Positions 39,413 through 52,591 of a DNA stretch of 64,000 bases are shown here, one piece after another (the stretch's first letter is position 1; each line of letters begins with the position of its first letter). The notes beneath the pieces were generated by a model. It did not search any database. It worked only from the letters and a program-made list of their open reading frames with translations, and had not been told where the DNA came from. This DNA is from Numida meleagris (lineage: Eukaryota > Chordata > Aves > Galliformes > Numididae): positions 14,981,111-15,045,110 of the forward strand of contig NC_034409.1 in the NCBI RefSeq assembly GCF_002078875.1, written 5' to 3'. A program made the position numbers and the translations under genes.

Positions 39413-42400
39413 ATTAAGACTTTATTTCATCTATTCATATGTGTTTTCTTTGTTCTTTTCTAATGCCCCTCCATGTGAAAGTACAGTTAGCAAAAGCTAA
39501 CATCCTTTTAGTATTTGTTCTTTTCAGAACCTGTATTTGTATCATACACTTTTGCCTCTGATTTATTCCAGTCTCTTTATGCCTATAATAAATGTTGACA
39601 ACCCCCAGCTCAATAGTTATTCCCATCGAAGGCAGGCTGTGGCATCACTCAGATTGCTGAGTGCCAGCACAAGATAAGGGCCTGAATGAAAAGCAGCTGG
39701 CGTAAGGTTTGTGTCTGGAGAGAACATTACCGAGTCTGTGTGGGGCAGCAACTGGTCTGAAGGAGAAGCAGAGTGCCTTCAGCATTCAAAGCCAAAGCTT
39801 TTGGCTTCTTTCTGAAGTATTCCTGCTAAATTGTTGCTCAGGCAGTGAGAAGTGCTGCTCGCTCCTCCTCAGCCGCTGGACTCCCCTGTGCCTGGGTTAG
39901 AGGAGCGCACTGGGCCCAGCGGAGGCCACACATAGGCTCTGTTGGTGAGACGTGTCCCAGTGGGCAGAACTGCTCTCGGCAGCCTCTGGGCTGCTTGTGA
40001 ATGTGCCTTTTTCTGCTTTCCCCCTGCTCCTCGAAACAAAGGACAGTGCTGTCAGGCCGACAGGCTGGGCAGTTGAACAGTTGGCCACTCAGGGAAATTG
40101 ATGCTTCTTTCCTCTGCTGTGCCAACCTTTTGTTTCCCCAGTCCATTTTACCCATGTAACCTGTTAAGAGCTATTCACCTTTGATTTCTGTTTAATTTCA
40201 ATTTCCCCCACAATTCAAATTTTCTTCTTGAACCAAATTCTTAATAAAGTAAACAACCCTCTCAAAGCCAAAGCTGCGTGTGTCAAAGCCCTGCAGTGTT
40301 GGTGTGCCGACATCACTGCATGGCGGTGACGAGCGCTCCTTTCTCAGTATCTCCTCTCTCCCCATCTGTCAGCATCCATCTGTAAGTTCCTTTTTTTTTC
40401 TCTTCTTTTTGCCTCATGTTTGCTTTGCCAGCTTTCTGGAAGAGGTCATTCAGTTGTTCAGTGTTTGTGTAGCACATAACATACCATGTCCCTTCCAGTG
40501 GGGGAGGCAGATGTTCCGGTAATGCAGGCGACCTTTAGGAATGACGCTATGCAGCATGTTGCTTCAAATGGGGTAATTTCACAGAAAGTTCTAAATAATT
40601 GGTTTTATCCCAATATAGAATCTGATGTTCTGATTTCTCTCCTTTTCTTCCCACTAATGTGTGCCAGTGGAATGCTTGCTCTTTTTTGGTCCGGTTTTTC
40701 CTTCTGGAGGGAAGTTCCTAATGTTGTGCTGGCAGATGGTCACAGGCAGCTTTGATGATGGTGTAGGACACTCTTTTTAATAAATGAAGTTGAGATTTTA
40801 AATTCTTTGTGAGAAAATGTTTAGATGTTACCCTTCTTTATAGGTCAGTGATGGTGTGTGTGTGTACCATAGTTACCAGAGCTCGTCTTAATTTTATAAC
40901 CCCAGAATTTGACATTGCAGTGTTTTATTTTACAATGAGATATTTAAATTAAGAATATATGTGACTGTCTATTATTAGATTTGAGAATTTAACAGTTCAG
41001 ATTTAGTAATGATTTACTGGTCTCTCCAGTACGCTGTCTGTCAAATATTATGCACTTTTTACAACACCTTGATAATCTGAGATATTTGATGCAATAGCTA
41101 GATTCTGGCATGGAGTTAAGAGAAATACATTCAAACACATTTCAATCTGAAATTCTTAGAATTGACAACACTCAGGAAGAGAACAGGAACTAAAAGGTCA
41201 ATGTAACAAATGTGTGTTGGGAAAGAAAGTGAAAGAAGCAAAAAGGCATTAACTTGAAAAAAAAGAGAGAGAGAAAGATTGCACATCACTCTCTGAGCAA
41301 TTTAAAAATGAATAAAAAGCCAGGAAGAAAGAAGACAAAGGGAGCAATCAGTAGGGAAAAGCAGGCAGAAGCACAAGCAAGATTTCAGATGAATAGAGGA
41401 GTGTTAGCATGCTGGTGTGTTGGTTAACTTCTGCTATACCGGCATGGGAAATATTCTGAACAGATAAGAATGGAGGTTGTATCTTAGTAAATGTTTCTTT
41501 ATGTCAGATAATAGCAGACCTTTGAAATTTTGAAGGATTGTTTTACATCCCACATTTTGCCAACTTTTTAACTTTGTTATTGTCAGCCGATCACGATTTG
41601 ACTGCCCAGCATGACTAATCAGTTGCCATCCAGCTGATTTTACTTTTTATAATCATGTGGAACACTTCAAATCACAAAAGGTGGCCTATGACAAAACAAC
41701 GGCATTCAGGTTGTAATTGATGGGAAAGCAGACAGGAAAGAAAGCCCAGATTTTCTACACGCAGAGATATTTTGGGTATGAATGGATAGAACAAAGGCAG
41801 TGTCATCCTGCTGGTCACCGAGTCATCTGCTGACGAATATAGTTCTGTCTCACCTTAAAAAAATGGGGATTAAACTGTTAGTGGATGAATGAGAAGCTTA
41901 ATTGCCTGATCCTAGTCTATACAGTAATCTGGTGGCACTTACACCTGAGTCTTATAGGTCATATCTGAGGAAGCGACCCAACTGAAATTTATATGGCCTG
42001 AACAATCAGTGTAAAAATATGGGAATGCATACATAAATTATATCTGGTCTGGATTTCTGCCTCAAAAAAGGAAACGTTGTCTGTGAACATTTCTTGTGAA
42101 GAATTTTGCAGCTGCCTTAAAGTAGAAATAGAATTACTGTTTGCCCCATAAGTCAGTGAATTCTTCTGCTGCTTTGCATTTTTGTAGATCTCTGTCTTCT
42201 ATTTGCCTTTTGCTTTCCTCTTATAAATGAAATCTTGCACTCAGCACGAAGATTTTGGAAGTGAATGTCCTTAGCAAGAAGAGACTTTTTCTTTGTGTCA
42301 ATGAAACTCTTACGGAAATTTGATTTAGGAGGTGTTTTTCCTCTTGTTGGTTTCACCACTCCTGCCCCTTCTGAATGAGTTTATTTTGGCTAGGTTAAGA

Positions 42401-45284
42401 TGAAAAGGACTTTTATTCCAGTGCTATTCCTAGAGTTGTCCTTAGCAGATGAGCAAAACTTGTGCAATGACACACGCAGTCCTCATTTATCTGAAGCAGA
42501 ATATTTTGCAGAACAGTATGTCATCGGTCTTGCACATTGTGAAGGCAGTCATCTTCCATCATCTGGGCTGTCATCTCAAGATGCAGTTTCCATTCAAGGT
42601 TGCTATTTTTGAATGGACCTTTGGGGAGACTTGGCTTTGTCTGAAAGCTGATGCCTATTACCCTGAAATTGCCACTTCATTAGAATACTTCAGTTCAAAT
42701 TCTTGTATGCCCTTAAGTTCTCTAGATACCTGTCATGGAAATTCTCAAATGTAAATTTTTTGCTCAAGATGACATTTTCAAGCAAAATTCCAGTTGCAGG
42801 ATGTAAATTAAAGTTGCCAAGAAGACTGGTTTTCTCTGGAGATCTTAACAAGGCTTCTGATAAGAGAGCTTCAACCTCACTTGGATTTTTACACAATTGC
42901 CTTATTTTATCAGAAGAAATATTTCATTCTGATTTCCATGTAACCTGTTCTAATAAGAAACAGTGAGTATTCACCAGACAGCCAGTTGAGTAAAACCTTC
43001 TGGGTGAGATGTGAGTAGAAGCCAAAATGAGTTTGTTTAGGCATAACAGTCCACAAGCAGTGCACAGATGATCAAAATATAAAAATGTTTATTTAACAGA
43101 GAAGACCAGAATCAAAGTTATTCTGTGCATTTCTGTAATACATATTGACAATTCATTTTCTTAGACTATACTGGAAATGGTAGAATACTTTTCCAAAAAT
43201 GCCATAAGTGAATTACCTTTGTCTACATAAGAAAACTCAGGGAATATTATACTGTTTGATATTTATTAGCATAGAAACCTAAAGATTGTTCTAAACAAAT
43301 TTTGGCCATACTTCCATTTCCATTCACCAGCTGAATAAGCCTGAGTGATGAAAATTGTGCTTAAAAGCAATTTCTGTGTAAAACACAATTCATTTTATGA
43401 ATAAGGTGACAGCATAGTCATCTCTATTCATTGTTCACACTGTAATGATAGGACTTTTTTTCCTCTTCTCTGATTCCATAAATTTGAATATTTGACTTCT
43501 CTTTCTCCATATATTATATTTTACATACCTGGTAGTGTTTAAAAAAAAATAAAAATAATTAGCAACACTTCGTTTGTCACTTATTAGAAGTCTTGACAGA
43601 GTACTTTTTTTTTTTTTTCCCCCAAGCCAGTAATGGCTGAATCATAGTAAGTTCTGGAAACAGAAACATTTTATCTATTAGCAGCAAGCTTTACTATTAG
43701 CATGTGAATACAGGAAAACATAGAAATGTTTCAGTAAATGATGTGAAAACCAGGCAATTTTGTGATAGCTAGCCTCTAGCCTAGTAGAACTGACTTGTAT
43801 TACTGTTGTGTTTAAAAGCTCGTTTGTGGAGCAAGATAGTGCTGTACTATATGGTGCAGAAATATAGAGCAACATTTCTTTTTTTTTTCCAAGAGATTAC
43901 AATTAAAAATTAAGTTAAAATAATAGTTGAATAGAGAAGGAGCACTGCAAGATGATAAATGAAAATTAATTAGAAGTATGAAGAGTAATTGGATTAAGTA
44001 AAATGGGATAAATAGGTTATAACACATTGATTTGACAAAGAAAAATGAAGCTGTAGACCAACCAGACACTATTCTGTGAGCAAATAACTGTTTATATTTG
44101 GCTGAGGTAAAGCTGAAATTTTCATTTATCTGCACTCCACCCAAGTAAGGATTCTCATCCACATGAAACATTTTTTAATTGAGCTTTAGTTCAAGAGTAG
44201 ATGGCATTGCTTAAGAACCATAAGATAAGTAAAGGTCTAACCAGGATGATGTGACAGAAGGTTGAGAGAAAGGTACTGTACTGGAAAGAGTAATTAATCT
44301 TGCCTTATTTCTTATTCTTGTTGTAGACCTCAGTGCCAAAGGTTTCACTTTGCTAATAACATTGAAACAAAATTAGGATTTATTGCTACTGGAAGTAAAT
44401 ATAGGCTTGAAATGAGAAGGCAGTTTCTAACCTCTGGAAAAGGATGGTTTTGGAGCATAATGCAAGGTGGAGCCTGACTGATTTGATGGAGCATGTTGTG
44501 GTTTCCTGCAGTAGCACAGGTTTGATTTAGGAGTTTTGTGTCAGCTCTTTATTTTGGATGAATCTAAAGAAAGTTAGAAATGATATTCATGTATCTTTAA
44601 TGCCTGATTGGGAAAACGACTGAGCAACCGTTAGCTATTGAGTTAACTTGTAGTGAGTTCATATCACTGAGTGATTTAAGTAGGGAGGAACACATAGAAG
44701 CCATTTGGTTCACCTTGCTGTTCCAAGTAGAGCTGCATTCAAAGACGGTTTTGTACTGTTGAGGTTTTAAGGTGTTTAAGGATGGATATTCTTCAGTCTT
44801 TCTTGTCAACCTGTTTTAGGGCTTTAAAACTTATATAGTAAAGAACTTTTTCTCATTATTTTGAGTTGAAATTTCAGTTCATGCAAACTGTGGTAATTGC
44901 TTCTAGTTCTTTTGCTCTGAGAAGAGTTTGACATGGTAACCATGCCTCGGTTGTGGAGGACACCGATTAGATCCCCTGTAATGTCTTTTCCAGGCTACAC
45001 AAACCCACATTTCTCAGAATCTGCCCGTGCTTGTGGATGAAGTTCTTTCTTTTGAAAAACAACCTTGCTCTTCACCCCCTTTTCCAGATTACTAGTGCTG
45101 TTCAGCCTCTTCCTAAACTCTAACACGGACTTCACGGGGCCCTTCTGGTAAGCGTGAGGAGAACTGATGAATACCTTTGTTTCCTTTCTCTTTTCCAAGA
45201 GAAAATTATTATCCATGTATGAAGGCTCTCATGAGAGGTGTGGAAAAAATGTTTAAAAAGCTTTTGCAGAGGAGGAACAAATAC

Positions 45285-45365
45285 AAATGAGTGAAGTGAC
45301 ATCTCCAGGGTTACAAAGTCAGAGAGCTGGGATTAAAATTTAGATTTTCGGTCTTGGCCTTGAGT
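45285..45365 (+). mobile_element. Possible MIR-type SINE relic
   Basis: GAAGTGACATCTCCAGGG, then TTACAAAGTCAGAGAGCTGG and GATTAAAATTTAGATTTTCG, then GTCTTGG. The order and spacing resemble the MIR core (AAGT-ACTTGCCCAAGGTCAC, AGAGCTGGGATT-GAACC, AGGTCT). It is short and diverged, and the call is from memory of the consensus only. Confidence 0.4.
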
Positions 45366-45729
45366 TCAAGTGATGAACTCTGAGGGACAGAGAACATAAA
45401 TTGCATGTAGTTGCTGTCCTTGCACATAGAATAATTGGTCTGAATAGTGTGAGCTGCCAGGGATTTAAAACTTGGCACTTAATTATTTGCAACAAGAAAA
45501 TGATAAAACGTGAAAGTGATCTTCACCCAGAGGCAACAAAGGAAAACAGACAGCTGATATGGAAAGTATTTGTTTGAAGCAGTTAAACACAAAGGCCATT
45601 CTGTACCCGTCCTCTACTAGGACACAGGTAACAATGATTATTTCAGAGATAAGCTAAAACATAGCTCCAGAAAATCCAGCATAGAATCTTTAACTAAATC
45701 TGTTATTAAAGGGAATTTTTAAGAGAAAC

Positions 45730-47129
45730 ATCACTCCTATATTCAAGAAAGGGAGAAAGGAATACCTGAGGAACTACAGGTTGGTGAGCCTCACATCTGT
45801 GTCTGGGAAGATCATGGAGTGGATCCTCCTGGAAGAGATGTTAAGGCACATGCAAGATGTGCATGTGATCTGAGACAGCCAGCATGGCTTCAGCAAGGGC
45901 AGATGTTGCCTGATGCACCTGGTGGCCTTCTAGGATGGAGTGATGGCATCAGTGAACAAGGCAAGGGCAACTGATATCACCTGCCTGGACTAATGCAAGG
46001 CCTTTGACATGGTCCTGCTCCACATTCTTATCTCTAAATTGGAGAAATACAGATTTGAAAGCTGGAATATTTGGTGGATAAAGAATTTGTTGGATGGTCG
46101 TAGCTAGAGGGTTATTGTCATCAGCGCTATGTCCACATGGAGGTTGGTCATGAGTGGTGTCCCTCAGGGGTCTGTCTTGGGCTTGGTGCTGTTCAAGATC
46201 CTTATCAATGACATAGACAGTGGGATTGAGTGTACCCTCAGCATGTTTGCTGATGACACCAAGCTGAATGCAGGTGACACACTGGAAGGGAGGAATTCCA
46301 CCCAGAGGGACCTGGACATTCTCGAAAAATGGGCACATGATAATCTAATGAGGTTTAACAAAGCCAAATGCAGTGTGTTACATTTGTGTCAGGACAATCC
46401 CAGATATGAGTAAAAACTGTAAGAAAAACATTGAGAGTTGCCCTGTGGAGAAGGACTTGAGGGTCCTGATGGATGAAAAGCTGGACACGAGCCAGCAGTG
46501 TGCCCTTGCAGCCCAGAAGGCCAACTGTATCCTGGGCTTCGAAAGAGGGGTGACCAGCAGGAAGAGGGAGGTGGTTGTCTCCCTCTGCTCTGCCCTCATG
46601 AGGCCTCATCTGGAGTTCTGCATCCAGGCGTGGGGCCCCCAGCACAGGAAGGACACAGTTTTTGGAGCGGGTCCAGAGGAGGGCTACAGAGGTGATCAGT
46701 GGGCTGGAGCACCTCTCCTATGAAGAAGGGTTGAGGGAGCTGGGGCTGTTCAGCTTGGAGAAGAGAAGGCTCCAGGGAGACCTCATTGTGGCCTTCCAGT
46801 ACTTGAGGGGAGCTTACAAGCAGGAGGATGACCAACTTTTTACACAGTCTGATAGTGGTAGGACATGGGGAAATGCCTTTCAACTAAAAGAGAGGAGATT
46901 TAGGTTAATGTTAGAAAGAAATTCTTCACTCAGAGAGTGGTGAGGCCCTGGCACAGCTTCCCTGAGGAGCTGTGGATGCCCCATCCCCGGAGGTGCTCAA
47001 GGCCAGGCTGGATGTGGCCCTGGGCAGCCTGAGCTGGTGGGGGGCAGCCAGCCCGCCCACGGCAGGGAGTTGGAACTAGATGATATTTACAGTCCCCTCC
47101 AACCTAAGCCATTCTATGATTCCATGATT
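45730..47129 (+). mobile_element. CR1 LINE, 1.4 kb, RT to 3' tail
   Basis: Broken ORF2 starts at the RT finger region (coding for [20 protein letters not shown]). It runs through the palm [20 protein letters not shown] and FADDTKL with the catalytic FADD intact at 46246-46257, then [21 protein letters not shown] later piece at 46662-46943 reads [20 protein letters not shown]. Stop codons and frameshifts occur throughout (for example an in-frame stop in the region before 46129). The tail ATTCTATGATTCCATG ends near 47129. It is inactive but less decayed than the copy at 19960. Confidence 0.92.
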
Positions 47130-49286
47130 ATATCTTGATTTTGAATCAGAAATTTTCACACAATTTTATCTTAAGTTTTGGTTTACATATATTTGAAGTA
47201 AATTTAAATATTCTATATTGTGTAGCAGTAAATGGTATAACTGGTAAATTCTCTCCTGTATGGCTAAGTCATATAAAAGAACATTTTTAAAGTTGTCTAT
47301 ATAAATTTATAGCTGCATTTGCTTGTAGAATTGAAGTATAGAGTGTATACAAAGGTTATCAGACACATTTATTTCTTAACACATGGTTAATAGATGAAAA
47401 GACAACTGTTCTGCACTGCAGAGAATCTTAGTCTTTATTACATTTGTTTTCACAGTGCTTTATATAGCTCTAATAGTGTTGATGTGGTACTTAATTGACA
47501 CATTTTATATTGAAGAAAGGAGCAATATTTTTGTCCTTTTAAATAGGTAGCACATTCACAAATGTTGCTTTGCTTTCATTGTGCAGCCTGTGTTGAAATA
47601 TACATTCCCCAAATAGCTATTTGGTGTTTTTTATAGTGCAGTTTTATTTTTCACAGTACATTAGAAACGAGGCCTATTTCCTGCTGCTTTAACTTTCTCA
47701 TTGCAACCGAAGGGTAATGCTGGCTATACTTAGCATTTGTGAATGGCAACTGGCGCAGGAGCCACAAATCTCACAGCAGTAGAGAAACATAGCTGCACCC
47801 ACGTCACAATTAAGAAAGTGCAAGTTAAGAGCTAAATCCATGGTAGAATGAGTAAATTCAGTTTCCTCAGGTGAAATGCCTGAGTTCTGCACACAGAATG
47901 TAACCAAACTGTGGGGTCTGTGTGGGGGACTGCCAAGGTGAAGCAAGCCATGCTATGGGAGAGGGCAAGGGGACAATGAACTCCCTTGGAGCAGGGTGAT
48001 CCTTGTCTCCTTAGGTTTCAGGTAGCAGCTGGAAGCTGCGTTCAGGTGGATTAATCATTCAGACATCAGGAATCAAAACCTTTGGTATTCTCACTGTCAT
48101 TATATGCTATGTTAATGCTGCTTCTATGGTTTTAGCCATCCTGTATGTCAAAGGAAAAAATCTGTATATATTGATGAAGTCAGTCCAAGGAGTTTTCCTA
48201 TTGTTTGCCATGATTTTTCCTTTCTCTGTTGGAACAGATGGGGTGAGAGACAACGTAAAAAACTGTGTGTAATAGAAGCAGACACTGCCAAATTAATATT
48301 CACATTGCACACACTTTAGTTTGCAGTGCAATTAATTTTGTTTTCTAAGGAAGGAGAAAATACAAGTCTGTTGAGATCTAGTCTATGTGCAGCATATGTC
48401 TGAAATACATTGCAGATGTAATATTGGATTGTATGAATATTAAAACCTGAGACTGGACTTAGAAATCTCAATTAAAGCACCAGAGTGAGCGGCTTGAATT
48501 TGAAAGGTGCTGAACAGTTCCAATTTCTTCGTATTTGATGCTGGGAACATCTAAAAACATGAATTCCCGAATTCAGATTTAGAATGGACAGTAGAATTTG
48601 TTGGCTTTGAATATTTTTGCCAAAAGTTACATTCTGTAAAAGGATCTCATCTGCTTCTGTGAATGATGAGCTCAGATGGTGTGGCACCGGAATTACTCTT
48701 TTTGGTTTGTTTTTTAAACAGTCCTGAAATAACTGTTGATCATATGGGTGCATCTGTGTGTTTGAGCCCAGGGAAGACTTCTGTGCCAATTATTTCCCAG
48801 AATTTATTTTTTTTCTTACACAGGACATATGCTCAAAATTGTTACTAGGATAGGCATCGTGCCCAGTAGTGAGAGCAGCTCCAGTGCCCTTATACGCACA
48901 TATGCATGCTGCTACTCCCATTGCTCAGCATGGAATTTTCCCTGAATGACTGGTGAGGTGGTGCCAACAGATTTTTTATTTTTATATTATTATTTATTTA
49001 TTGAGTGGTGCTGTAATTGACTAATTCAGAATGAGAAGATGCATGTTTTCTGCAAAGTTCTAGAAGTAGGCTTTTCCGACTATTCCAACTATTCTATTTA
49101 TTCTACCTGCTGGGCTTTTCCAACTATTTGTAACTTTTCCTACTATTCCAACATAGCCAGGGGTGTGCCTTAGGGTCACCACGGTAGGTTTAAGAGCTCC
49201 TCCCTAGCAGTATGGCATGCTGTGTGTTTGGGAGCTGCCTTCTTTCTGTTCTTTCTGATCCAAACAAACCTAAAGCTTTTTGTGGG
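47130..49286. other. Intronic sequence with a TTCC-AACTATT repeat
   Basis: No exon seen. A pyrimidine-rich degenerate repeat lies at 49071-49156, and an ATTATTTATT-rich patch at 48968-49005. The open frames on the minus strand at 47698-47946 and 48472-48789 are unrecognised. Confidence 0.6.
49071..49156. repeat. Degenerate TTTTCC-ACTATTCCAAC tandem repeat
   Basis: CTTTTCC followed by a short spacer and ACTATT recurs three times, with additional TATTCCAAC and ATTCTA variants between. It looks like a decayed minisatellite of roughly 10-15 base units. Confidence 0.5.
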
Positions 49287-49395
49287 AATCACAGAATCAT
49301 CAAATCACCAAAGTTGGAAAAGACCTACAAGATCATCCAGTCCAACTTTCTGCCTATCACCAATAGTTCTCACTAAACCATGTCCCTCAACACAG
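49287..49395 (-). mobile_element. CR1 3' tail, minus strand
   Basis: Reverse-complement CR1 end: AATCACAGAATCATC, CAAAGTTGGAAAAGACCTAC, AAGATCATCCAGTCCAAC, then TCACTAAACCATGTCCCTCA. It is cut off after about 110 bp, 65 bp before the LTR-like block. Confidence 0.85.
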
Positions 49396-49459
49396 TGTCG
49401 AATGAATGAAGTGACATGTTTCTTCTTGGCTCAGACTCTGTTTCAACTCTGTACAGAAT

Positions 49460-49799
49460 TGTAGCACTGTGAATTCTTGCTCTCAGAAATGATTAGTTAA
49501 GAGACAGACTTGCTGGTGCCTGGTGGCTAGAGACAAAACTGTAACAATCCTGTGAAGGCCTCAGAACAAAAACTGCACTGTAACTTTCTTGTGAAAGGTG
49601 CAGAACAAACAATGCTTGCTTTTCTTTCCTTTTTCCTTTCTCCTTTTCTTCTCTCTCCTTTTTTTTGTCTCTTGCTCACCTGTCTTATAATAAATAAAAG
49701 CACACCCTTGCTTGATCAACACCTTGACTCCATTCCAAGTCTTAATTTGGAGAGATTGAGATCAGTATAATGAACCGCAAGCCTCTTCGGCTTGCAACA
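49460..49799 (+). mobile_element. LTR-like block, possible solo LTR
   Basis: A 340-bp block starting TGTAGC and ending GCAACA, which is an imperfect 6-bp inverted terminal pair (5 of 6). A polyadenylation signal AATAAATAAAAG lies near 49690, about 110 bases before the end, as in the R/U5 part of a retroviral LTR. A perfect 7-bp hairpin, GCAAGCC/GGCTTGC (49777-49795), lies at the 3' edge. A long pyrimidine tract (49620-49670) precedes the signal. No matching target duplication was found (left flank CAGAAT, right flank CCTTT), and no internal retroviral genes are present. Confidence 0.42.
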
Positions 49800-52591
49800 C
49801 CTTTAAGTAAATTAGGCTTTCCCTAGGTTTCAAGTTGTCTAGTGCTCCATACTGAAGAACAGCATTGTCTCTGGCCACTTGCCTTTGGTAGTTGTGCTAT
49901 TAGGATGAGGAGGAGGGAAGCTGAAGGGAGCTCACTAGCTTCATCAGTTTTTAAATTGACACTGTGTTTCTACAAAATGGGCAAGACTTGGATTTAAAAA
50001 TTCTTAGGAAGTCTGTGTTTGATGGTCAGTCAGGTTCTCTCATATATAACTTGATACGAAGGCTTTATTGTGTCCCTCCTGAGTTTCTCTTGGTGATCAG
50101 AAGATATTACTGTGTCCTGTTGATTATTTTAGACCAATGTTATGGATTCTTAGTAAGAATTCATTGCAAACATTCTCATGGACGGAGTTCTAAAGATACT
50201 AAGCTGTGCAAGATGAACATCATTAATGCAGCATCTTTTAATTAAAACAGAAAAGAATAGAATATTCATAAGATTTCACATATGAATTACTATTTGTACT
50301 GCCACTGAAATATTAACTAGTTTTTTATGCCATAGACAAATTACTTTGATCATTTGTAGGATTTCAATATGGAAATAGGGTTCCACATATTAAGATAGAG
50401 ATTTCAGTATTTACAGAACTGGGAGATTTGTGAAGATATCTTGTTTGTGGTGTTGAACGAATATTTAAAACCAAAACCTTTTAGTTTTCAAACATGTTGT
50501 GTGTGGGTAAACTTACTGATTTACAACAAGAAGAAAGTGTGGTTTCATGGGAGAATTTTTTTTTTTTTTTTTAAATCTAGACTCCTGTACTATCTGCTGA
50601 GCTTTCCAAGCATACCTCTTAGTTGAAAGTACATGAACTGGAGGAGCAGGTTGTTGGGGTTTGTTTTCATTTGTTTCTGTGGCTTTTTTGAAACGATATT
50701 TAAGTAGCGCAAGATGAAGCAGTCAGAAATGAGGAGATGGCAGAAATCTCTGTGTGAGGAGTGGGATGGAAAGAGGAGAAGAGAGCAGGAGGCCAACGGC
50801 TTTGTCAGGCAAGGAAGGGGTGGGAGCTGGCCTGAGCGCGTTGGCAGCAGGGTGTACAGGGGGTTTGGTGATGCCAGGCGGGTGACAGTAGGGTACCTTC
50901 AGGCAGTGCTGTCAGTGCTGGCTAATTAATGTGAAATGGCTCTCCCAGGAAGCCCCACCAGCTGGGATTACGCCAAGCTCTCCTACCTAGAGTTCTGCAG
51001 AGTGCAGGCCGGGAATGTGACCCTGCTAGGTGAATAAAAGGGTGAGAAGTGCCGCATTTTCAAGATGTACTAGCTGAGAAGGAGAGCTGTGTAAATGGAG
51101 TAACACTATTACCACTATTACCTCTTTTTTCTTAACTGAAAAATGACTGAAAGGTCAGATTCCATGAGGAACATTAAGACTACTTTTTCTTTTTTAACAC
51201 TTTATCGTGCATTTTTTCTTCAGCATGAATAGAAAGGAAGGTTGGGACATTTATCATGATTTCATTCAGATACAAAGCCATAGATGAAAAGCTGGGATTA
51301 GATTGTGACATTATCTTTTTATTATTCCTAAGAAAAAAAATGTAAGTAGTACAATTTTCTCAAAAGGTAAATGAATATTCAGCACGGAAGCTTTCTTTTA
51401 GCTGAGGAAGCATCCATGAACTAGGTTCAAAATAAAAACTGATTACAAAATTTTTTTTCATTGCTTTCCAAGCTCCTACTGCTCCCAGCTTGCTAACTCC
51501 TGCCTCTCCAAGCTCTAGTACTTCCCTTTGCTTACCACTGAATTTGGTTTAAACAAGGGAGCAAACTCAATTTTTAAATTTTTTTGTTTAAATGCTGTAT
51601 GTTTAGCAAGTCCATTGATTTTAATGAAGACTCATTTTTTTTTCTAGATCCCAGGTACCTTATTGCGGGCATTAGTGCTTTCCAGCATTATAATATTCTA
51701 CAATATTAAACATAATTTAGATTAAACTGAAATTATCAGAATGAATGAATAATTCAATGAGGTACATTTTGTGAAACGTCTGGGGGATTTTCTTTCCCTG
51801 CTTTTATACTTATTAATTTTCAGGCAGCGCTTATCTGAAGAGAGATCTGGAGTGTCATTACTCTGGTCCAGGTAGTACTGGGGAATGACTGCCAGTACTT
51901 ATCTGTCTTTCTCCTCTTCCCAAAAGGTAGGGAGGATGATGGTGATTCTCTTTTCTAAAGTTTCTATTGAAGCTAGGCGCTTTTATATTGAGTGAAAACA
52001 TCAAAGACAAAGTGAAAATGTTGACATTTTGCTTTTCATTACAGTGCTAAACTGTAGGTGTTGCAGAATGCAGCCTATTTGTTCTATGCTGGGAACTACA
52101 TCTGTGATTTGGGAAGAGGAGGAGGGCAAGGACTTTGCTCTTCCTGGTGCTTTCATTTACTTTCCAGAATTGCCTGTTTCTCTTCAGTTTAACTCTAGTG
52201 TTGAATTCAACCTGTCCTCACATTTGCAGAGCACTTTGTCCATTACAGGCTTAAGTAGAGGGCTGGTATTATTTTGCTTTTTTTTTTTTTTTTTTTTTTT
52301 TCAAATAACACTTTGAAATCCTTCTTTTGTATCTTACCATTTTTCTATTATGAGGAAGAAAACAATTTCCATCTCCTATAGTTTCATGTGAAAACTGTGA
52401 AGTCTGTACAAGACCCGCATACATGGGTGTGATGTCTGAGTGTAAAACAGAATGTGACTGTGTGCAGAGACATATCTAGTGCAGAGTATATATGCAGGAA
52501 AATGAAAATGGATTTTTTCCCCAATTTGACAGCTGATACTGCAACAGTGTTTTAAAATGGCCAAATATCTCTGTGACAGAATTCCATTACA
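49800..52591. other. Intronic sequence, no gene seen
   Basis: AT-rich with T runs at 50557-50573 and 52278-52301. A GC-richer stretch (50710-50930) is open but unrecognised. No exon signals support a coding call. Confidence 0.6.

Larger units (their letters stand above)
36606..45729. other. Intronic sequence, no gene seen
   Basis: The longest stretch without a CR1 (about 9.1 kb). It holds a GC-richer patch at 39840-40090 whose open frames overlap on both strands and match nothing. There is a short GT repeat at 40855-40865, a purine-rich part at 41210-41400 and a T run at 43605-43620. A candidate recursive-splice site lies at 39405-39412 and a MIR-like stretch at 45285-45365. No exon recognised. 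Confidence 0.6.

Noticed and set aside
39838..40155. Overlapping open frames on both strands in a GC-richer patch
   Set aside because: Neither strand gives a recognisable product. Overlap on both strands is expected when stops are rare in GC-rich sequence.
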